NCBI GenBank assembly: GCA_965208065.1
Contig: OZ242313.1
Location: 1,674,001 to 1,738,000, forward strand
Length of the DNA stretch: 64,000 nt
DNA from: Bin103 sp002238925
GTDB taxonomy: Bacteria > Spirochaetota > Spirochaetia > SZUA-6 > Bin103
Direction of reading: 5' to 3'
Position numbers and translations under genes: made by a program. The notes under the pieces are model-generated. The model was given only the letters and a program-made list of their open reading frames with translations, did no database searches and had not been told where the DNA came from. Positions 10,047-20,904 of this stretch are shown here, piece after piece (position 1 is the stretch's first letter; the number at the start of each line of letters is the position of its first letter).

Positions 10047-10418
10047 ATGAACGAAACCGCGACTAACATGCTCGCTCTTCTGCAGTTTGCCGGCGGCGGA
10101 GGGGCCGCCGGCGGCCAGCTCGCCACGATGCTGGTGACCTTCGGCCTGATCATCATGATCTTCTACTTCCTGGTGATCCGCCCGCAGAACCGGCGCCAGA
10201 AAGAAACCAAGGCAATGCTCGCGCAGCTCAAGAAGGGTGACCGGGTGCAAACCTCCGGCGGCATCCGCGGCGTGGTGACCGCGGTCAAGGAGGATGCGGT
10301 TACCGTAAAGGTGGACGACGCCACCAAGATCGAGTTCGCGAAGCCGTCCATTACCAGTATTCTCGATCAGCGTCAGGGCGAGTCTCGGCCTGCCTCGCAG
10401 GACAAGGAGCAGTCGTAG
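10047..10418 (+). CDS. yajC: preprotein translocase accessory subunit YajC
   Basis: 123 aa. One membrane segment around residues 27-46 (ATMLVTFGLIIMIFYFLVI) is followed by the family signature RPQNRRQKETKAMLAQLKKG and a small cytoplasmic beta domain (GDRVQTSGGIRGVV). AAAGGA lies upstream of ATG. YajC associates with SecDF at the SecYEG translocon. secD and secF follow on the same strand, the classic order. Confidence 0.95.
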   Translation: MNETATNMLALLQFAGGGGAAGGQLATMLVTFGLIIMIFYFLVIRPQNRRQKETKAMLAQLKKGDRVQTSGGIRGVVTAVKEDAVTVKVDDATKIEFAKPSITSILDQRQGESRPASQDKEQS

Positions 10419-10451
10419 ACGCGCCCGCCCGGCGCGCTTCGTGTACGGCCC

Positions 10452-12209
10452 ATGACCAAGCGTCTCAGACTGATCCTCATTCTCGCGTTCGTCGCGGTAG
10501 CGGTGTGGTTCCTGGCCCCTTCCGTGCGCTGGTACCTCGTGCTGACCGGCGATCAGCGCCGCGAGGCCAACGCCTCCCGCGAGCAGATCCGGGTGCTGGC
10601 GCGGCAGCGCGCCGACGCGGATCTCAGCCGGCTCATCGACTTGGCGCGCACCGACCCCGGCGACCCGGTGCCGGACGATCTCGGCTACCTGATCCGGGCC
10701 GCGCGCGAGCGGCTGCGCGTGGAACGCCGCGACGTACCGCGCAACTGGGATGTCGCAACCGTGGTCAAGGTGTTTCCGAGCGAAGGTGAGACCTTCGTGG
10801 CCATGGAGGACCATCACCGTTCCGAGCTGCTGGCATTGAAGGATCTGCGTTCGCGCAGCATTCAGCTCGGGCTCGACCTGAGCGGCGGCATGTACGTGGT
10901 GATCGAGCCCGACCTGGACAGCCTCAGCGAGCAGACCGGCGCCACCCTGAGCGCCGTCGAGGAGGATCGCGCGCTGCGGCGGGCGCTGGAGGTGCTCAAC
11001 AACCGCATCGACCAGTTCGGCGTTACCGAGCCGCAGATACGCCAGCGCGGCGACAACCAGATCGTGGTGGAGATGCCGGGCGCTCCCGACCCGGAACGGA
11101 TGCGCAGCTTCATTCTCGGCAAGGGGCGGCTCAACTTCCACATCGTGGATACCGAAGGATTGGGGCGGTTCCGGCTCTACCAGGCGCAGAACCCGGGCGG
11201 CTTCCTCGGTCCCGACGGGCAGCCGCGCGACGACACCGTGCTCACCGCCGGCACCGTGCTGCGCGGGCGCTACGAGAAGGACTCCTACGGCGTCGACCAG
11301 TTGCTCGGCTACACGGTAATCAACGAGCAGATTGGACTCGAGGGTTCCTATATCCAACAGGCCCAGGTAAGCCGCGATCCCATTACCCAGCAGCCGACCG
11401 TGATCTTCAACCTCACCGGCGAGGGCGGCGACATCTTCTTCAAGCTGACCAGCGAAAACGTCGGCAACGTGATGGCCGTGGTGCTCGATGACCGCGTCAA
11501 GGCGGCGGCCACCATTTCCGAGCCGATCCGCAACCAGGTACAGGTATCCGGGTTCACGCAGAGCGAGGCCGATGACCTGGCGCTGGTGCTGGAGACCGGC
11601 GCCCTGCCGGTGCCGCTGGAGATTCTCAGCCAGCAGGCGATCGGCGCGTCGCTGGGCGAGGACGCCATTCGCACCGGCCTCAACTCCATCGCCCTCGGCA
11701 TGGCGGCCGTGCTGATCTTCATGCTCGTCTACTACAAGGGGGCCGGTCTGGTCGCCGACCTGGCGCTGGTCCTCAACCTGTTCTTCCTGGTCTCGGTGCT
11801 GAGCGTGTTCAACTTCACCCTGACGCTGCCGAGCATCGCCGGCGTGATCCTCACCGTCGGCATGGCGGTGGATGCCAATGTGATCATCTTCGAGCGCATC
11901 AAGGAAGAGTACCGTCTCGGCAAGTCGGCCGCGGCGGCCGTCACCGCCGGGTTCGGCAAGGCGTTCTGGACGGTCATGGATGCGAACATCACCACCTTCA
12001 TTGCCGCCATCGCGCTGTCGCAGCTCGGCAGCGGGCCGATCCAGGGATTTGCCGTGACGCTCTCGGTCGGTGTGGTGTCGTCCATGTTCACCGCCTTGGT
12101 AGTGTCGCGGCTGATCTTCGACTTTTTCACCGAGACGCTGCGCGTCGAGCGGCTCAGCATTGACTGGAAGCGGCGTGCGCGGCTTGGTCCCGCGGGGGAG
12201 GCGGTCTGA
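10452..12209 (+). CDS. secD: protein translocase subunit SecD
   Basis: 585 aa. The N-terminal membrane helix (LRLILILAFVAVAVWFLAP) is followed by a large periplasmic part containing LGLDLSGGMYVVIE and LEVLNNRIDQFGVTEP. Five membrane helices form the C-terminal third, with LPSIAGVILTVGMAVDANVI and FERIKEEYRLGKS typical of the RND-like SecD fold. It uses the proton gradient to pull exported proteins through SecYEG. The stop overlaps the secF ATG by one base (TGATG at 12207-12211). Confidence 0.97.
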   Translation: MTKRLRLILILAFVAVAVWFLAPSVRWYLVLTGDQRREANASREQIRVLARQRADADLSRLIDLARTDPGDPVPDDLGYLIRAARERLRVERRDVPRNWDVATVVKVFPSEGETFVAMEDHHRSELLALKDLRSRSIQLGLDLSGGMYVVIEPDLDSLSEQTGATLSAVEEDRALRRALEVLNNRIDQFGVTEPQIRQRGDNQIVVEMPGAPDPERMRSFILGKGRLNFHIVDTEGLGRFRLYQAQNPGGFLGPDGQPRDDTVLTAGTVLRGRYEKDSYGVDQLLGYTVINEQIGLEGSYIQQAQVSRDPITQQPTVIFNLTGEGGDIFFKLTSENVGNVMAVVLDDRVKAAATISEPIRNQVQVSGFTQSEADDLALVLETGALPVPLEILSQQAIGASLGEDAIRTGLNSIALGMAAVLIFMLVYYKGAGLVADLALVLNLFFLVSVLSVFNFTLTLPSIAGVILTVGMAVDANVIIFERIKEEYRLGKSAAAAVTAGFGKAFWTVMDANITTFIAAIALSQLGSGPIQGFAVTLSVGVVSSMFTALVVSRLIFDFFTETLRVERLSIDWKRRARLGPAGEAV

Positions 12210-13597
12210 TGAAGCGCGTTATCCCGTTTACCAACCTGCGCGTGCAGATGGCGGTGCTGTCGGTGGTGCTGATCGTGGCCGGCGCGGTCGGTACGATGCT
12301 GCGCGGCGGCGTCAACCTGAGCGTGGACCTGAGCGGCGGCGTAGCCCAGCAGTTCCAGATCGCGCCGGTAGCGCTGGCGATCAGCGACGGCGGCGCCGGC
12401 TTGGAGCCGGAGTTGACCCCGCCCGACCCGCTGCTCGGACGTCCCGGGTTTCTGACCCTGCAATGGACGCAGGAAGGCACCGTGCGGCGGCGCGTGCTCG
12501 ACTTCGACGAGTACGCGACGATCGGCGCGATCGCCGACGAGCTGCGCGCCATTCCCGGCCTGCAGGTGGAGCTTGCCGCGCCGGCGGCGACGCCGGCGGC
12601 GCAGTTGCAGGCGCCCGGCTTTCGCGAAGCGGGTCAGACCCTGGTGCTCGGCTACCTCGATCCCGCGGCGGCGGGAGATGCAACGATCGAAGCGGTGCGT
12701 GCGGCATTCGAGCCGATCCGTTCTTCGCTGCAGGCCACCGGTTCGCCCGGCGAGCAGCGTTACATCGTGCGCACCGACCTGGTTGAGGGCGAAGACGGTG
12801 CATCCGGTCAACAGGCTACCGAGGAGCGCATTTTCGAATTGCTGGCGGCGGCGTTCGGAGCCGACCGCATCACCATCCAGCAGACCGATTTCGTGGGTCC
12901 CAGCTTTTCGCGCTTGCTCGGCGAGCAGGCGGTGTGGCTGATCACGGTCGCCTTTGCGCTGATATTCGTCTATATCCTGTTCCGGTTCCGCGCCGCGTTC
13001 GCGGTTGGCGCCCTGCTGGCCCTGATCCACGACATCGCGATCATGCTCGGCGTCCTCGGCACGCTACAGCTCGAAATCAGCACCGCCACCATCGCCGCGG
13101 TGCTGACCATCGTCGGCTACTCGCTCAACGACACCATCGTGATCTTCGACCGCATCCGGGAGAACGACACCCTGATGCGCGACGCCGACGTCGCGACGGT
13201 GATCAACACCAGTATCACCCAGTCGCTGAGCCGGACGCTGATTACCTCGCTTACCACGCTGGTGGCAGTGCTGGCGATCTACATTTTTTCCACCTCTTCG
13301 ATCAAGACGTTCGCGTTGAGTCTGATGATCGGCGTGGTGGTGGGAACCTACTCCTCGATGTTCGTGGCCGCACCGACGGTGCTGCTCTGGCGGCGCATCC
13401 TGGCGAAGCGCAGCCGGCCGGCATCGCAGCCGGCGGCACCGGCCGCCGGCGCACTGGCGCAGGCGGCTCCGGCGGCGCCAGTGCCAGCTCCCGCGGCGGG
13501 CCAGGTTGCGGGCGCCGCGGCGGCGGTGCCGCCCGGCAGCGTATCGGTGGTGCGCACGCAGCGGCGCCGTCAGACCCGCCGCCGGCGACGCGGCTAG
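12209..13597 (+). CDS. secF: protein translocase subunit SecF
   Basis: 462 aa. The membrane core carries SecF signatures: VDLSGGVAQQF near the start, QTDFVGPSFSRLLGEQAVW, and TIVGYSLNDTIVIFDRIREN. Six helices are expected. The periplasmic loop is larger than in E. coli SecF, and a C-terminal tail of about 80 residues is rich in Ala/Pro and ends in basic residues (RTQRRRQTRRRRRG), which may contact ribosomes or lipids. It is translationally coupled to secD. Confidence 0.96.
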   Translation: MKRVIPFTNLRVQMAVLSVVLIVAGAVGTMLRGGVNLSVDLSGGVAQQFQIAPVALAISDGGAGLEPELTPPDPLLGRPGFLTLQWTQEGTVRRRVLDFDEYATIGAIADELRAIPGLQVELAAPAATPAAQLQAPGFREAGQTLVLGYLDPAAAGDATIEAVRAAFEPIRSSLQATGSPGEQRYIVRTDLVEGEDGASGQQATEERIFELLAAAFGADRITIQQTDFVGPSFSRLLGEQAVWLITVAFALIFVYILFRFRAAFAVGALLALIHDIAIMLGVLGTLQLEISTATIAAVLTIVGYSLNDTIVIFDRIRENDTLMRDADVATVINTSITQSLSRTLITSLTTLVAVLAIYIFSTSSIKTFALSLMIGVVVGTYSSMFVAAPTVLLWRRILAKRSRPASQPAAPAAGALAQAAPAAPVPAPAAGQVAGAAAAVPPGSVSVVRTQRRRQTRRRRRG

Positions 13598-13634
13598 CCA
13601 GTCCCTGGTCGCGCATTTGACCGAGCGGGAAGAC

Positions 13635-15398
13635 ATGACCGGGCCGGAAGGCATTACCAAGTCGGAAGACGACGGCGCCGACCACCTGTATCGGGTCCGC
13701 CACTCGTTCGCCCACGTCATGGCGGAGGCGGTGCTGGAGCTGTTTCCGGATGCCAAGCTGGCCATTGGTCCACCGATCGCCGACGGGTTCTACTACGACT
13801 TCGATCTGCCACGGCCGCTGACTCCGGACGATCTGGAGGATGTGGAGCGGCGCATGCGGCGCATCGCGGCCGGCGACCACCGGTTCGTGCGCAGCGTAGT
13901 CGACCGCGAGGACGCCGTGCAGCGGTTTGCCGATCAGCCGTACAAGCTGGAGCTGATCGACAACTTGGCGCAGGACGACGAGATCTCCCTGTTCACCCAG
14001 GATACATTCACTGATCTGTGCCGCGGCCCGCACGTGGGCAGTACCCGGCAGCTCAACCCCGCGGCGTTCAAGCTCACCGGCAGCGCCGGTGCGTACTGGC
14101 GCGGCGATGAACGGCGCCCCATGCTGCAGCGCATCTACGGCACCGCGTGGGATAGCGAGGAGGAGCTCGCGGCCCACCTGGAGCGGCTGGCGGAGATCGA
14201 ACGGCGCGACCACCGCCGGGTAGGGCGCGAACTGGACCTGTTCTCGATTCAGGAGCAGGTAGGGCCCGGGCTGATCTTTTGGCACCCGAAGGGCGCGCGG
14301 CTCCGCTCGATCATTGAGGAGTTCTGGAAGCAGCGGCACTACGCTGGCGGTTACGAACTGGTCAACACGCCGCACGTGGGCCGCGAGTGGCTGTGGCAGA
14401 CGTCCGGGCACCTGGACTTTTACGCGGGCAACATGTTTCCGCCCATGGAACTGGACAACAGCCGGTACTACCTGAAGCCGATGAACTGTCCGTTCCACAT
14501 CATGATCTACAAGAGCGCCATCCGCTCCTACCGCGACCTGCCGCTGCGCTGGGCGGAACTCGGCACGGTGTACCGGTTCGAGCGCTCGGGCACCTTGCAC
14601 GGAGCGTTGCGGGTGCGCGGCCTGACCCAGGATGACGCCCACCTGTTCTGCACCCCGGACCAGGTCGAGGACGAGATCGACGAGGTGCTGCGCTTTTCAC
14701 TGTCGCTGTGGCACACGTACGGCTTTACCGACCTCGTGGCATACTTGGCCACCCGTCCAGAGAAATCGGTAGGCGATGATGCCAGTTGGGAGCGGGCCAC
14801 CGCGTCGCTGCGGCGCGCCATCGAGGCGCACGGACTGCCCTACGAGATGGACGAGGGCGGCGGCGCGTTCTACGGCCCCAAGATCGACCTGCACCTGCGC
14901 GACCCGCTCGGCCGGCTGTGGCAGATGACCACCATTCAGTTCGACTTCAACCTGCCGGAGCGGTTCGACATGTGGTTCGCGGACCGCGATGGCAGCCAGC
15001 AGCGTCCGTTCATGGTGCATCGTGCGCTGCATGGCTCCTTCGAGCGCTTCCTCGGTGTGCTGATCGAACACTACGGCGGGGCGTTTCCGATGTGGCTGGC
15101 GCCGGTGCAGGCGGTGGTGATTCCGGTCAATCCGAAGGCCTTCCCGTACGCGGGCAAGGTCGCGGCCCGGCTCGGCGAGCACGGCTTTCGCGCCGACGCC
15201 GACCTGAGCGACAACCGCATGAACGCCAAGATCCGCACTGCCCAGGGCCAGAAGGTGCCGTACATGATCGTGGTCGGCGCGCGGGAGGAGGAGTCGGACA
15301 CCCTGTCCCTGCGCATGCGTGATGGGACGCAGACGCAGGGGCTGGAGTTCGCCGCTTGCGTCGAGCTGTTCCGGCGCCAGGTAGACGAACGCTCCTGA
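13635..15398 (+). CDS. thrS: threonyl-tRNA synthetase without TGS domain
   Basis: 587 aa from ATG 13635; an in-frame extension back to 13506 overlaps secF. The protein begins almost at the editing domain: HSFAHVMAEAV supplies the two editing-site His, and DLCRGPHVGST the Cys and His. Class II catalytic core: zinc ligands are in MNCPFHIMIY, DAHLFC and HRALHGSFERF; motif 3 is the last. The anticodon-binding domain starts near VQAVVIPVNPKAF. The TGS domain of E. coli ThrRS (about 60 residues) is absent; spirochaete enzymes of this shorter length are known. It attaches threonine to tRNA-Thr and clears Ser-tRNA-Thr. Confidence 0.96.
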   Translation: MTGPEGITKSEDDGADHLYRVRHSFAHVMAEAVLELFPDAKLAIGPPIADGFYYDFDLPRPLTPDDLEDVERRMRRIAAGDHRFVRSVVDREDAVQRFADQPYKLELIDNLAQDDEISLFTQDTFTDLCRGPHVGSTRQLNPAAFKLTGSAGAYWRGDERRPMLQRIYGTAWDSEEELAAHLERLAEIERRDHRRVGRELDLFSIQEQVGPGLIFWHPKGARLRSIIEEFWKQRHYAGGYELVNTPHVGREWLWQTSGHLDFYAGNMFPPMELDNSRYYLKPMNCPFHIMIYKSAIRSYRDLPLRWAELGTVYRFERSGTLHGALRVRGLTQDDAHLFCTPDQVEDEIDEVLRFSLSLWHTYGFTDLVAYLATRPEKSVGDDASWERATASLRRAIEAHGLPYEMDEGGGAFYGPKIDLHLRDPLGRLWQMTTIQFDFNLPERFDMWFADRDGSQQRPFMVHRALHGSFERFLGVLIEHYGGAFPMWLAPVQAVVIPVNPKAFPYAGKVAARLGEHGFRADADLSDNRMNAKIRTAQGQKVPYMIVVGAREEESDTLSLRMRDGTQTQGLEFAACVELFRRQVDERS

Positions 15399-15413
15399 AC
15401 GAGATCGGCGTCC

Positions 15414-16289
15414 TCAGCCGCCGACCAGTACCCCGCTAGCCTCCATGGCCATCGAGATGCGCTCGCTGCGGCGGCCCGGTTCGGGGACGTGGTAGAAGCG
15501 CAGTGCGCTGCGGAACCGGTCGCCGCCGGTTACCAGGTCGACCTCCACCTCGGCCACGTCACCGGGCAGGAAGGGCCGCCGGAAGTAGGCGTTTGCGGCG
15601 CGGAACCTGAGCCGTCCGGCGTTTCCGCCGGCGCGGTGGTAGCTGAGGGCCAGGTAGTCGAGCGCCTGCTGCGGATACACGTGCATGTTGATGTGCAGGT
15701 TGGAATCGGAGCGATCCATGTGGTAGACCAGTGGCACGGTATCGCGGAAGAGTTCCTCGCCGTCGCCCGCGGTGCAGCGATACGACTCGATGGGGCGGTG
15801 GCCGAGGTCGTCGTCCCGCAGCGGATGTTCGCCCAGGAAACCGAGCCCCGCCGGCACTTCGGTAATGCGGTGTTGGCCGGCCGGCGCGTAGGGCCGGGTC
15901 AGCGCCATCCAGATCTCCGAGTTGCCGAGCATGGTCCCTGACCGGCGTTCGGGGGCGACCAGTTCGCATTGCATAACCAAGTGGGCGCGGCGCAGCTCGC
16001 CGCCGGCCGTGCGCGTGGTTACCAGCCGAATCCGATAGTGCTGCTGCATCGGCGTGCCGAGCGCGATCCGTCCGGGACGTGACGCGAGGCTCATCATGTG
16101 CGGGATCGGTGCCACGCCGTCGCCGCTGTTCGGGTCGTAGTTCCAATGCGGCCTGAGCACCCGGCGCAGCCCCGGCCCGATGGTGTCGGCGAGGCGGATG
16201 GTGACCAGCTCGCCGCCCATGTTGAGCAGGTTCCACTCGACGACGCTGTTGACCACGTCGTCCAGGCTGGCGCGCGGTTCAGATGGCAA
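15414..16289 (-). CDS. double-hotdog fold protein, probable acyl-CoA thioesterase or dehydratase-like
   Basis: 291 aa from TTG 16289, which overlaps the end of the upstream keto acid cleavage gene by 11 nt. The second half looks like a hotdog domain: INMHVYPQQALDYLALSYH (helix) followed by ANAYFRRPFLPGDVAEVEVD and a strand around FRSALRFYHV. The first half has a similar strand pattern around GTPMQQHYRIRLVTTRTAGG, so two hotdog units in tandem are likely. Such proteins act on acyl-CoA thioesters. Coupling with a gene whose enzyme produces CoA esters supports a role in the same pathway. The precise reaction is unknown, and a later internal start is possible. Confidence 0.6.
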   Translation of the reverse strand: MPSEPRASLDDVVNSVVEWNLLNMGGELVTIRLADTIGPGLRRVLRPHWNYDPNSGDGVAPIPHMMSLASRPGRIALGTPMQQHYRIRLVTTRTAGGELRRAHLVMQCELVAPERRSGTMLGNSEIWMALTRPYAPAGQHRITEVPAGLGFLGEHPLRDDDLGHRPIESYRCTAGDGEELFRDTVPLVYHMDRSDSNLHINMHVYPQQALDYLALSYHRAGGNAGRLRFRAANAYFRRPFLPGDVAEVEVDLVTGGDRFRSALRFYHVPEPGRRSERISMAMEASGVLVGG

Positions 16290-17100
16290 GGATTTCGCGT
16301 GCGTCGTCCGGTGTGGCGACCTCGTGCTGCAGCTTGCCGATCAGGCTGGCCGCGATGTCGACCATCTCCGCGTTGCTGCTGAGCAACTGGCCGCGGCGCA
16401 GGTAGATGTTGTCCTCAAAGCCGACCCGGACGTGGCCGCCGAGGACAATCGCCATGGTGATCATCGGCAACTGGTGGCGGCCGACGCCGAGCACCGACCA
16501 GGGAACGTCCGGCGGCAGCAGGTTCTTCATGAACAGCAGGTTCTCCGGGCTCGCCTCGATGCCCCATCCCGCGCCCATGCAGATCTGCACGAACGGCGGC
16601 GGCGCGAACAGTCCTTCATCGATCAGGACACGCGCCTGGCGCACGTGGCCGGCGTCGAATACCTCAATCTCCGGCTTCACACCCACTTCGCGCATGCGCT
16701 GCGCAGCGGCGCGCCCCCAGTCGGGAGGATTCAGGAATACCCGCTGCCCGAAATTCATGGAGCCGACGTCCAGGGAACAGATTTCCGGCTGCAGCGTGAC
16801 CGGCTCCAGGCGTTCTTCGATGATGTTCTTGCCGGGAATGTTCAGACCGCTGGTGGTGAGGTTGATCAGCATGTCGCACTCCTGGCGGATGCGGTCGACC
16901 ACCTCCGCAAACAGCTCGAGACGCGAACATGGGACGCCGGTCTCCGGCTCGCGCACGTGTACATGGACGATCGCTGCCCCGGCCCGGTGGCTGTCGACGG
17001 CCGCCTGCGCGATTTCCTTGGGCGAATAAGGTACTGCCGGATTCATCTCCTTGGTGGGATTCGATCCGGCCACGGCGACGGAAATGATCTTTTTGGCCAT
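16279..17100 (-). CDS. beta-keto acid cleavage enzyme (BKACE, DUF849 family)
   Basis: 273 aa from ATG 17100, with GAGG about 10 nt upstream; longer in-frame extensions run into the next gene. Family signatures are ISVAVAGSNPTKEMNPAVPY at the N-terminus, the metal-binding AAIVHVHVREPETG with HxH, INLTTSG, and LDVGSMNFG. Members condense a beta-keto acid with acetyl-CoA to give acetoacetate and a CoA ester; the type member is the 3-keto-5-aminohexanoate cleavage enzyme of lysine fermentation. Substrate specificity varies widely and no other lysine-fermentation gene is present, so the substrate is open. It is coupled to the double-hotdog gene. Confidence 0.85.
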   Translation of the reverse strand: MAKKIISVAVAGSNPTKEMNPAVPYSPKEIAQAAVDSHRAGAAIVHVHVREPETGVPCSRLELFAEVVDRIRQECDMLINLTTSGLNIPGKNIIEERLEPVTLQPEICSLDVGSMNFGQRVFLNPPDWGRAAAQRMREVGVKPEIEVFDAGHVRQARVLIDEGLFAPPPFVQICMGAGWGIEASPENLLFMKNLLPPDVPWSVLGVGRHQLPMITMAIVLGGHVRVGFEDNIYLRRGQLLSSNAEMVDIAASLIGKLQHEVATPDDAREILAI

Positions 17101-17180
17101 GATGAGTGACCTCGGGTGTACCACAGACTGCGTACGCCGGCAACCGTGCGCCGGCGAGGCGGCGAGTGCGGCGAGCGGAG

Positions 17181-18629
17181 CTACGGTGAGCCGTTCAGGG
17201 CACGCAGGAAATAGCGTGCCTTGTCGGCGAGCGAAATGGCCAGAATCGCCGCCACCGCCAGTTCGGCAATCTGCATGATTCCGGCGATGCCGGGCGCTGG
17301 TGGATGCGGGGCAGCGGTTGCGTGCACCAGCAGCTCGGCAGTGATCAGCACCATCGCCGCGGCCACCGAAATCTTGCCCCAGGTGGTGGGCCTCGGGGTG
17401 TAGCCGCGGCGGCGGATCTTGATTACCGCCACGGCGATGGTGTTGAGTACCAGCCGCACGATCAACAGCGCCGCCAGCCACGCCGGCATGATGCCGCGCG
17501 CCGCCAACAGCCCGGCCAGGGCGAGCAGCGCCAGGTAATCGCTGCCGGAATCGAGGTAGCCGCCCATCGTGGTTACCTGCCCGCGGCGGCGAGCCAGGGC
17601 GCCGTCCAGCAGGTCGGTAAGGAAGATCGCCGCGGTGGCCGCAACCAGCGCCGGCATCGCACCGTCGCGCGGTCCGTGGCCCCACAACACGGCAAGAGTC
17701 GGTATCGAGCTGAGGCGAAGCAGGGTCAGGGCATTGGGCAGCGTCAAGCGCGCGGTGCGGCGGTGCGGAGGGGGTTCCAGCGGGGTGAACTCGTCGTGCC
17801 GCCAAAACAGGAATCCGCCGATAAGGGCGTGATATAACACCACTCCGATGGCGAACGAACCCCAGATCGCCGAACTCGGTGCCAGCGTCCGATACAACAC
17901 CACCTGGAGCACCGCGAATGCGAGCAATACCGCCAGAAGCTGTTGCGGCAGGCCGCGCTGCGGCGCCGGCCAGGCGCCGCACAACGGGCGCAGATACCAG
18001 TACAACGACACCAGCGAAGCGGAGACCAGCACTGTCAGCGTAACCAGAATCACCCGTTCCACGACGTCTGCGGGCAATGCGTGCTGCGCCGGCAGAGAGA
18101 GCAGCGCGAGCAGGCCAATTACGCCGGTGTACTGCAGTACGGTCTTGATCTTGCCGGACAGCCGGGCGCCGTGATCAAGCCCGAGACGTACGGATGCCGG
18201 CCTGATGATCAGGTACATGGTCGCTTCGCGGGCCACGAACAGAGCGAACAGCCAGGCCGGCGCCAAGCCGGAGCGGGTGAGTGCGCCCAATATGCATAGG
18301 AACAGGAAGAAGTCGGCGAACGCATCGATCCAGCGTCCGAACCCGTCGCCGGGCGCCGCGTCGGCCGCGGTATCCGCCGTCAGCCGCTTGGCGCGCCGCG
18401 CGGCCGCGCCGTCGAGGTAGTCGGTGAGGGAGGCCGCCAGTACCAGGGCGAGCGCAGCCAGGGCGGAGACATGCGCGGCCCGTGCCGCGCCGCCGCCGGA
18501 CATTCCGGACAGCATGACAAACGCAACGCCCCCCATCGCCAGACGGGACAGCGAGAGTGCATTCGCGGCCAAGCGCAACAGCCTGGCGTGGACGGTTGTG
18601 GGGGTTGAAGAAGCCTGGCGTCTGGCCAT
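17181..18629 (-). CDS. CDP-alcohol phosphatidyltransferase with two catalytic domains in tandem
   Basis: 482 aa from ATG 18629; TTG 18665 gives 12 more residues. Two copies of the CDP-alcohol phosphotransferase signature (DxxDGxxARx8Gx3Dx3D) are present. The N-terminal copy is DYLDGAAARRAKRL, then an insertion, then GRWIDAFAD. The C-terminal copy is DLLDGALARRRGQVTTMGGY continuing LDSGSD, with perfect spacing. Many hydrophobic helices lie between and after them, so each half is a six-helix membrane unit. The family transfers a phosphoalcohol from CDP-alcohol to a lipid or headgroup, as in phosphatidylglycerol phosphate or cardiolipin-type synthesis. A single chain with both units intact looks unusual; products are unknown. 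Confidence 0.8.
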   Translation of the reverse strand: MARRQASSTPTTVHARLLRLAANALSLSRLAMGGVAFVMLSGMSGGGAARAAHVSALAALALVLAASLTDYLDGAAARRAKRLTADTAADAAPGDGFGRWIDAFADFFLFLCILGALTRSGLAPAWLFALFVAREATMYLIIRPASVRLGLDHGARLSGKIKTVLQYTGVIGLLALLSLPAQHALPADVVERVILVTLTVLVSASLVSLYWYLRPLCGAWPAPQRGLPQQLLAVLLAFAVLQVVLYRTLAPSSAIWGSFAIGVVLYHALIGGFLFWRHDEFTPLEPPPHRRTARLTLPNALTLLRLSSIPTLAVLWGHGPRDGAMPALVAATAAIFLTDLLDGALARRRGQVTTMGGYLDSGSDYLALLALAGLLAARGIMPAWLAALLIVRLVLNTIAVAVIKIRRRGYTPRPTTWGKISVAAAMVLITAELLVHATAAPHPPAPGIAGIMQIAELAVAAILAISLADKARYFLRALNGSP

Positions 18630-18775
18630 GGTCGCTGGGGGTGAGCGGTTCTGCACCCGAAGCAAGCATAGCCGATTCGATACCGGACGCCCACCGCAGC
18701 CTGCCGCCTCGTGGCCGCGACGCGGCTGTGCTCGGGGCTGCGCGCGGCGCCCCGCAAAAAAGTTGCCGCGAGCGG

Positions 18776-18805
18776 TTGACCCACCCGGTACGGGTGGCTT
18801 ACTTT
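18776..18805 (+). promoter_or_regulatory. putative rRNA operon promoter
   Basis: TTGACC (18776-18781) and TACTTT (18800-18805) are separated by 18 nt, about 355 nt before the mature 16S. The spacer itself is a short palindrome (CCACCCGGTACGGGTGG). Confidence 0.55.
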
Positions 18806-18919
18806 AGCTCCCGCCGGTCTGGGGAAGCCCCCCGGACCCTGGAGCGAGCCAAGTGCGCCGGACGGTGCAAGTGGTGCTCCGAGGCGGCCCGCAGCCGGGG
18901 AACCGGTACCGCGGACCGC

Positions 18920-18935
18920 AGTTCTTTGGCAACGT
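18920..18935 (+). promoter_or_regulatory. boxA-like antitermination site in the 16S leader
   Basis: AGTTCTTTGGCAACGT resembles the bacterial rRNA boxA (TGCTCTTTAACA type), which recruits Nus factors. A second, related site lies before the 23S gene at 21072-21085 (GGTCTTTGACAGCC). The paired placement supports a real function. Confidence 0.5.
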
Positions 18936-19160
18936 GCGGTGCCTGACGTTTCTGCCGTAGAACGGTGATTGCCGTTCAGCGGTCGTGTCGGGCACCGTCA
19001 AAGAGAAGGGGAGAACCTAAAGTTGTGATGGGTTCCGGTGCAGTTAACCGTGATGGCTTCATTGCTGTCACGGCGAAACGGGCGCCGGTTCCTTGTCAAG
19101 AGATTGTCAAGGATTGAATTACCAAATGAGAGCGTTGCTCTTCGGAGTGACGCTTACCAT

Positions 19161-20703
<1,543 letters not shown>

Positions 20704-20904
20704 AAAGAGACCCGCGGATCTCCTTAGGGATATCCGCAACCAATCGAGTGTTACTCGAGACGCCCGTCATGGCGGCAGGTTCTCCTCTCTCTCCTTTCGT
20801 TGCAAATTCCTAATGTGGCGCCGTGTGCGCCATGGGGGTAGGTAGACGACGAGGACCCCTTTTGCACCGATTGGCTCGGGCCCACCTGGTTCGAGCACGA
20901 GTGG

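Larger units (their letters stand above)
18670..19160 (+). other. rRNA operon promoter and leader region
   Basis: About 490 nt without a protein gene. It holds a promoter at 18776-18805 and a boxA-like site at 18920-18935, followed by an AT-richer stretch (19030-19160) just before the 16S gene. No open frame here has coding character. Length and content fit a transcribed 16S leader. Confidence 0.7.
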
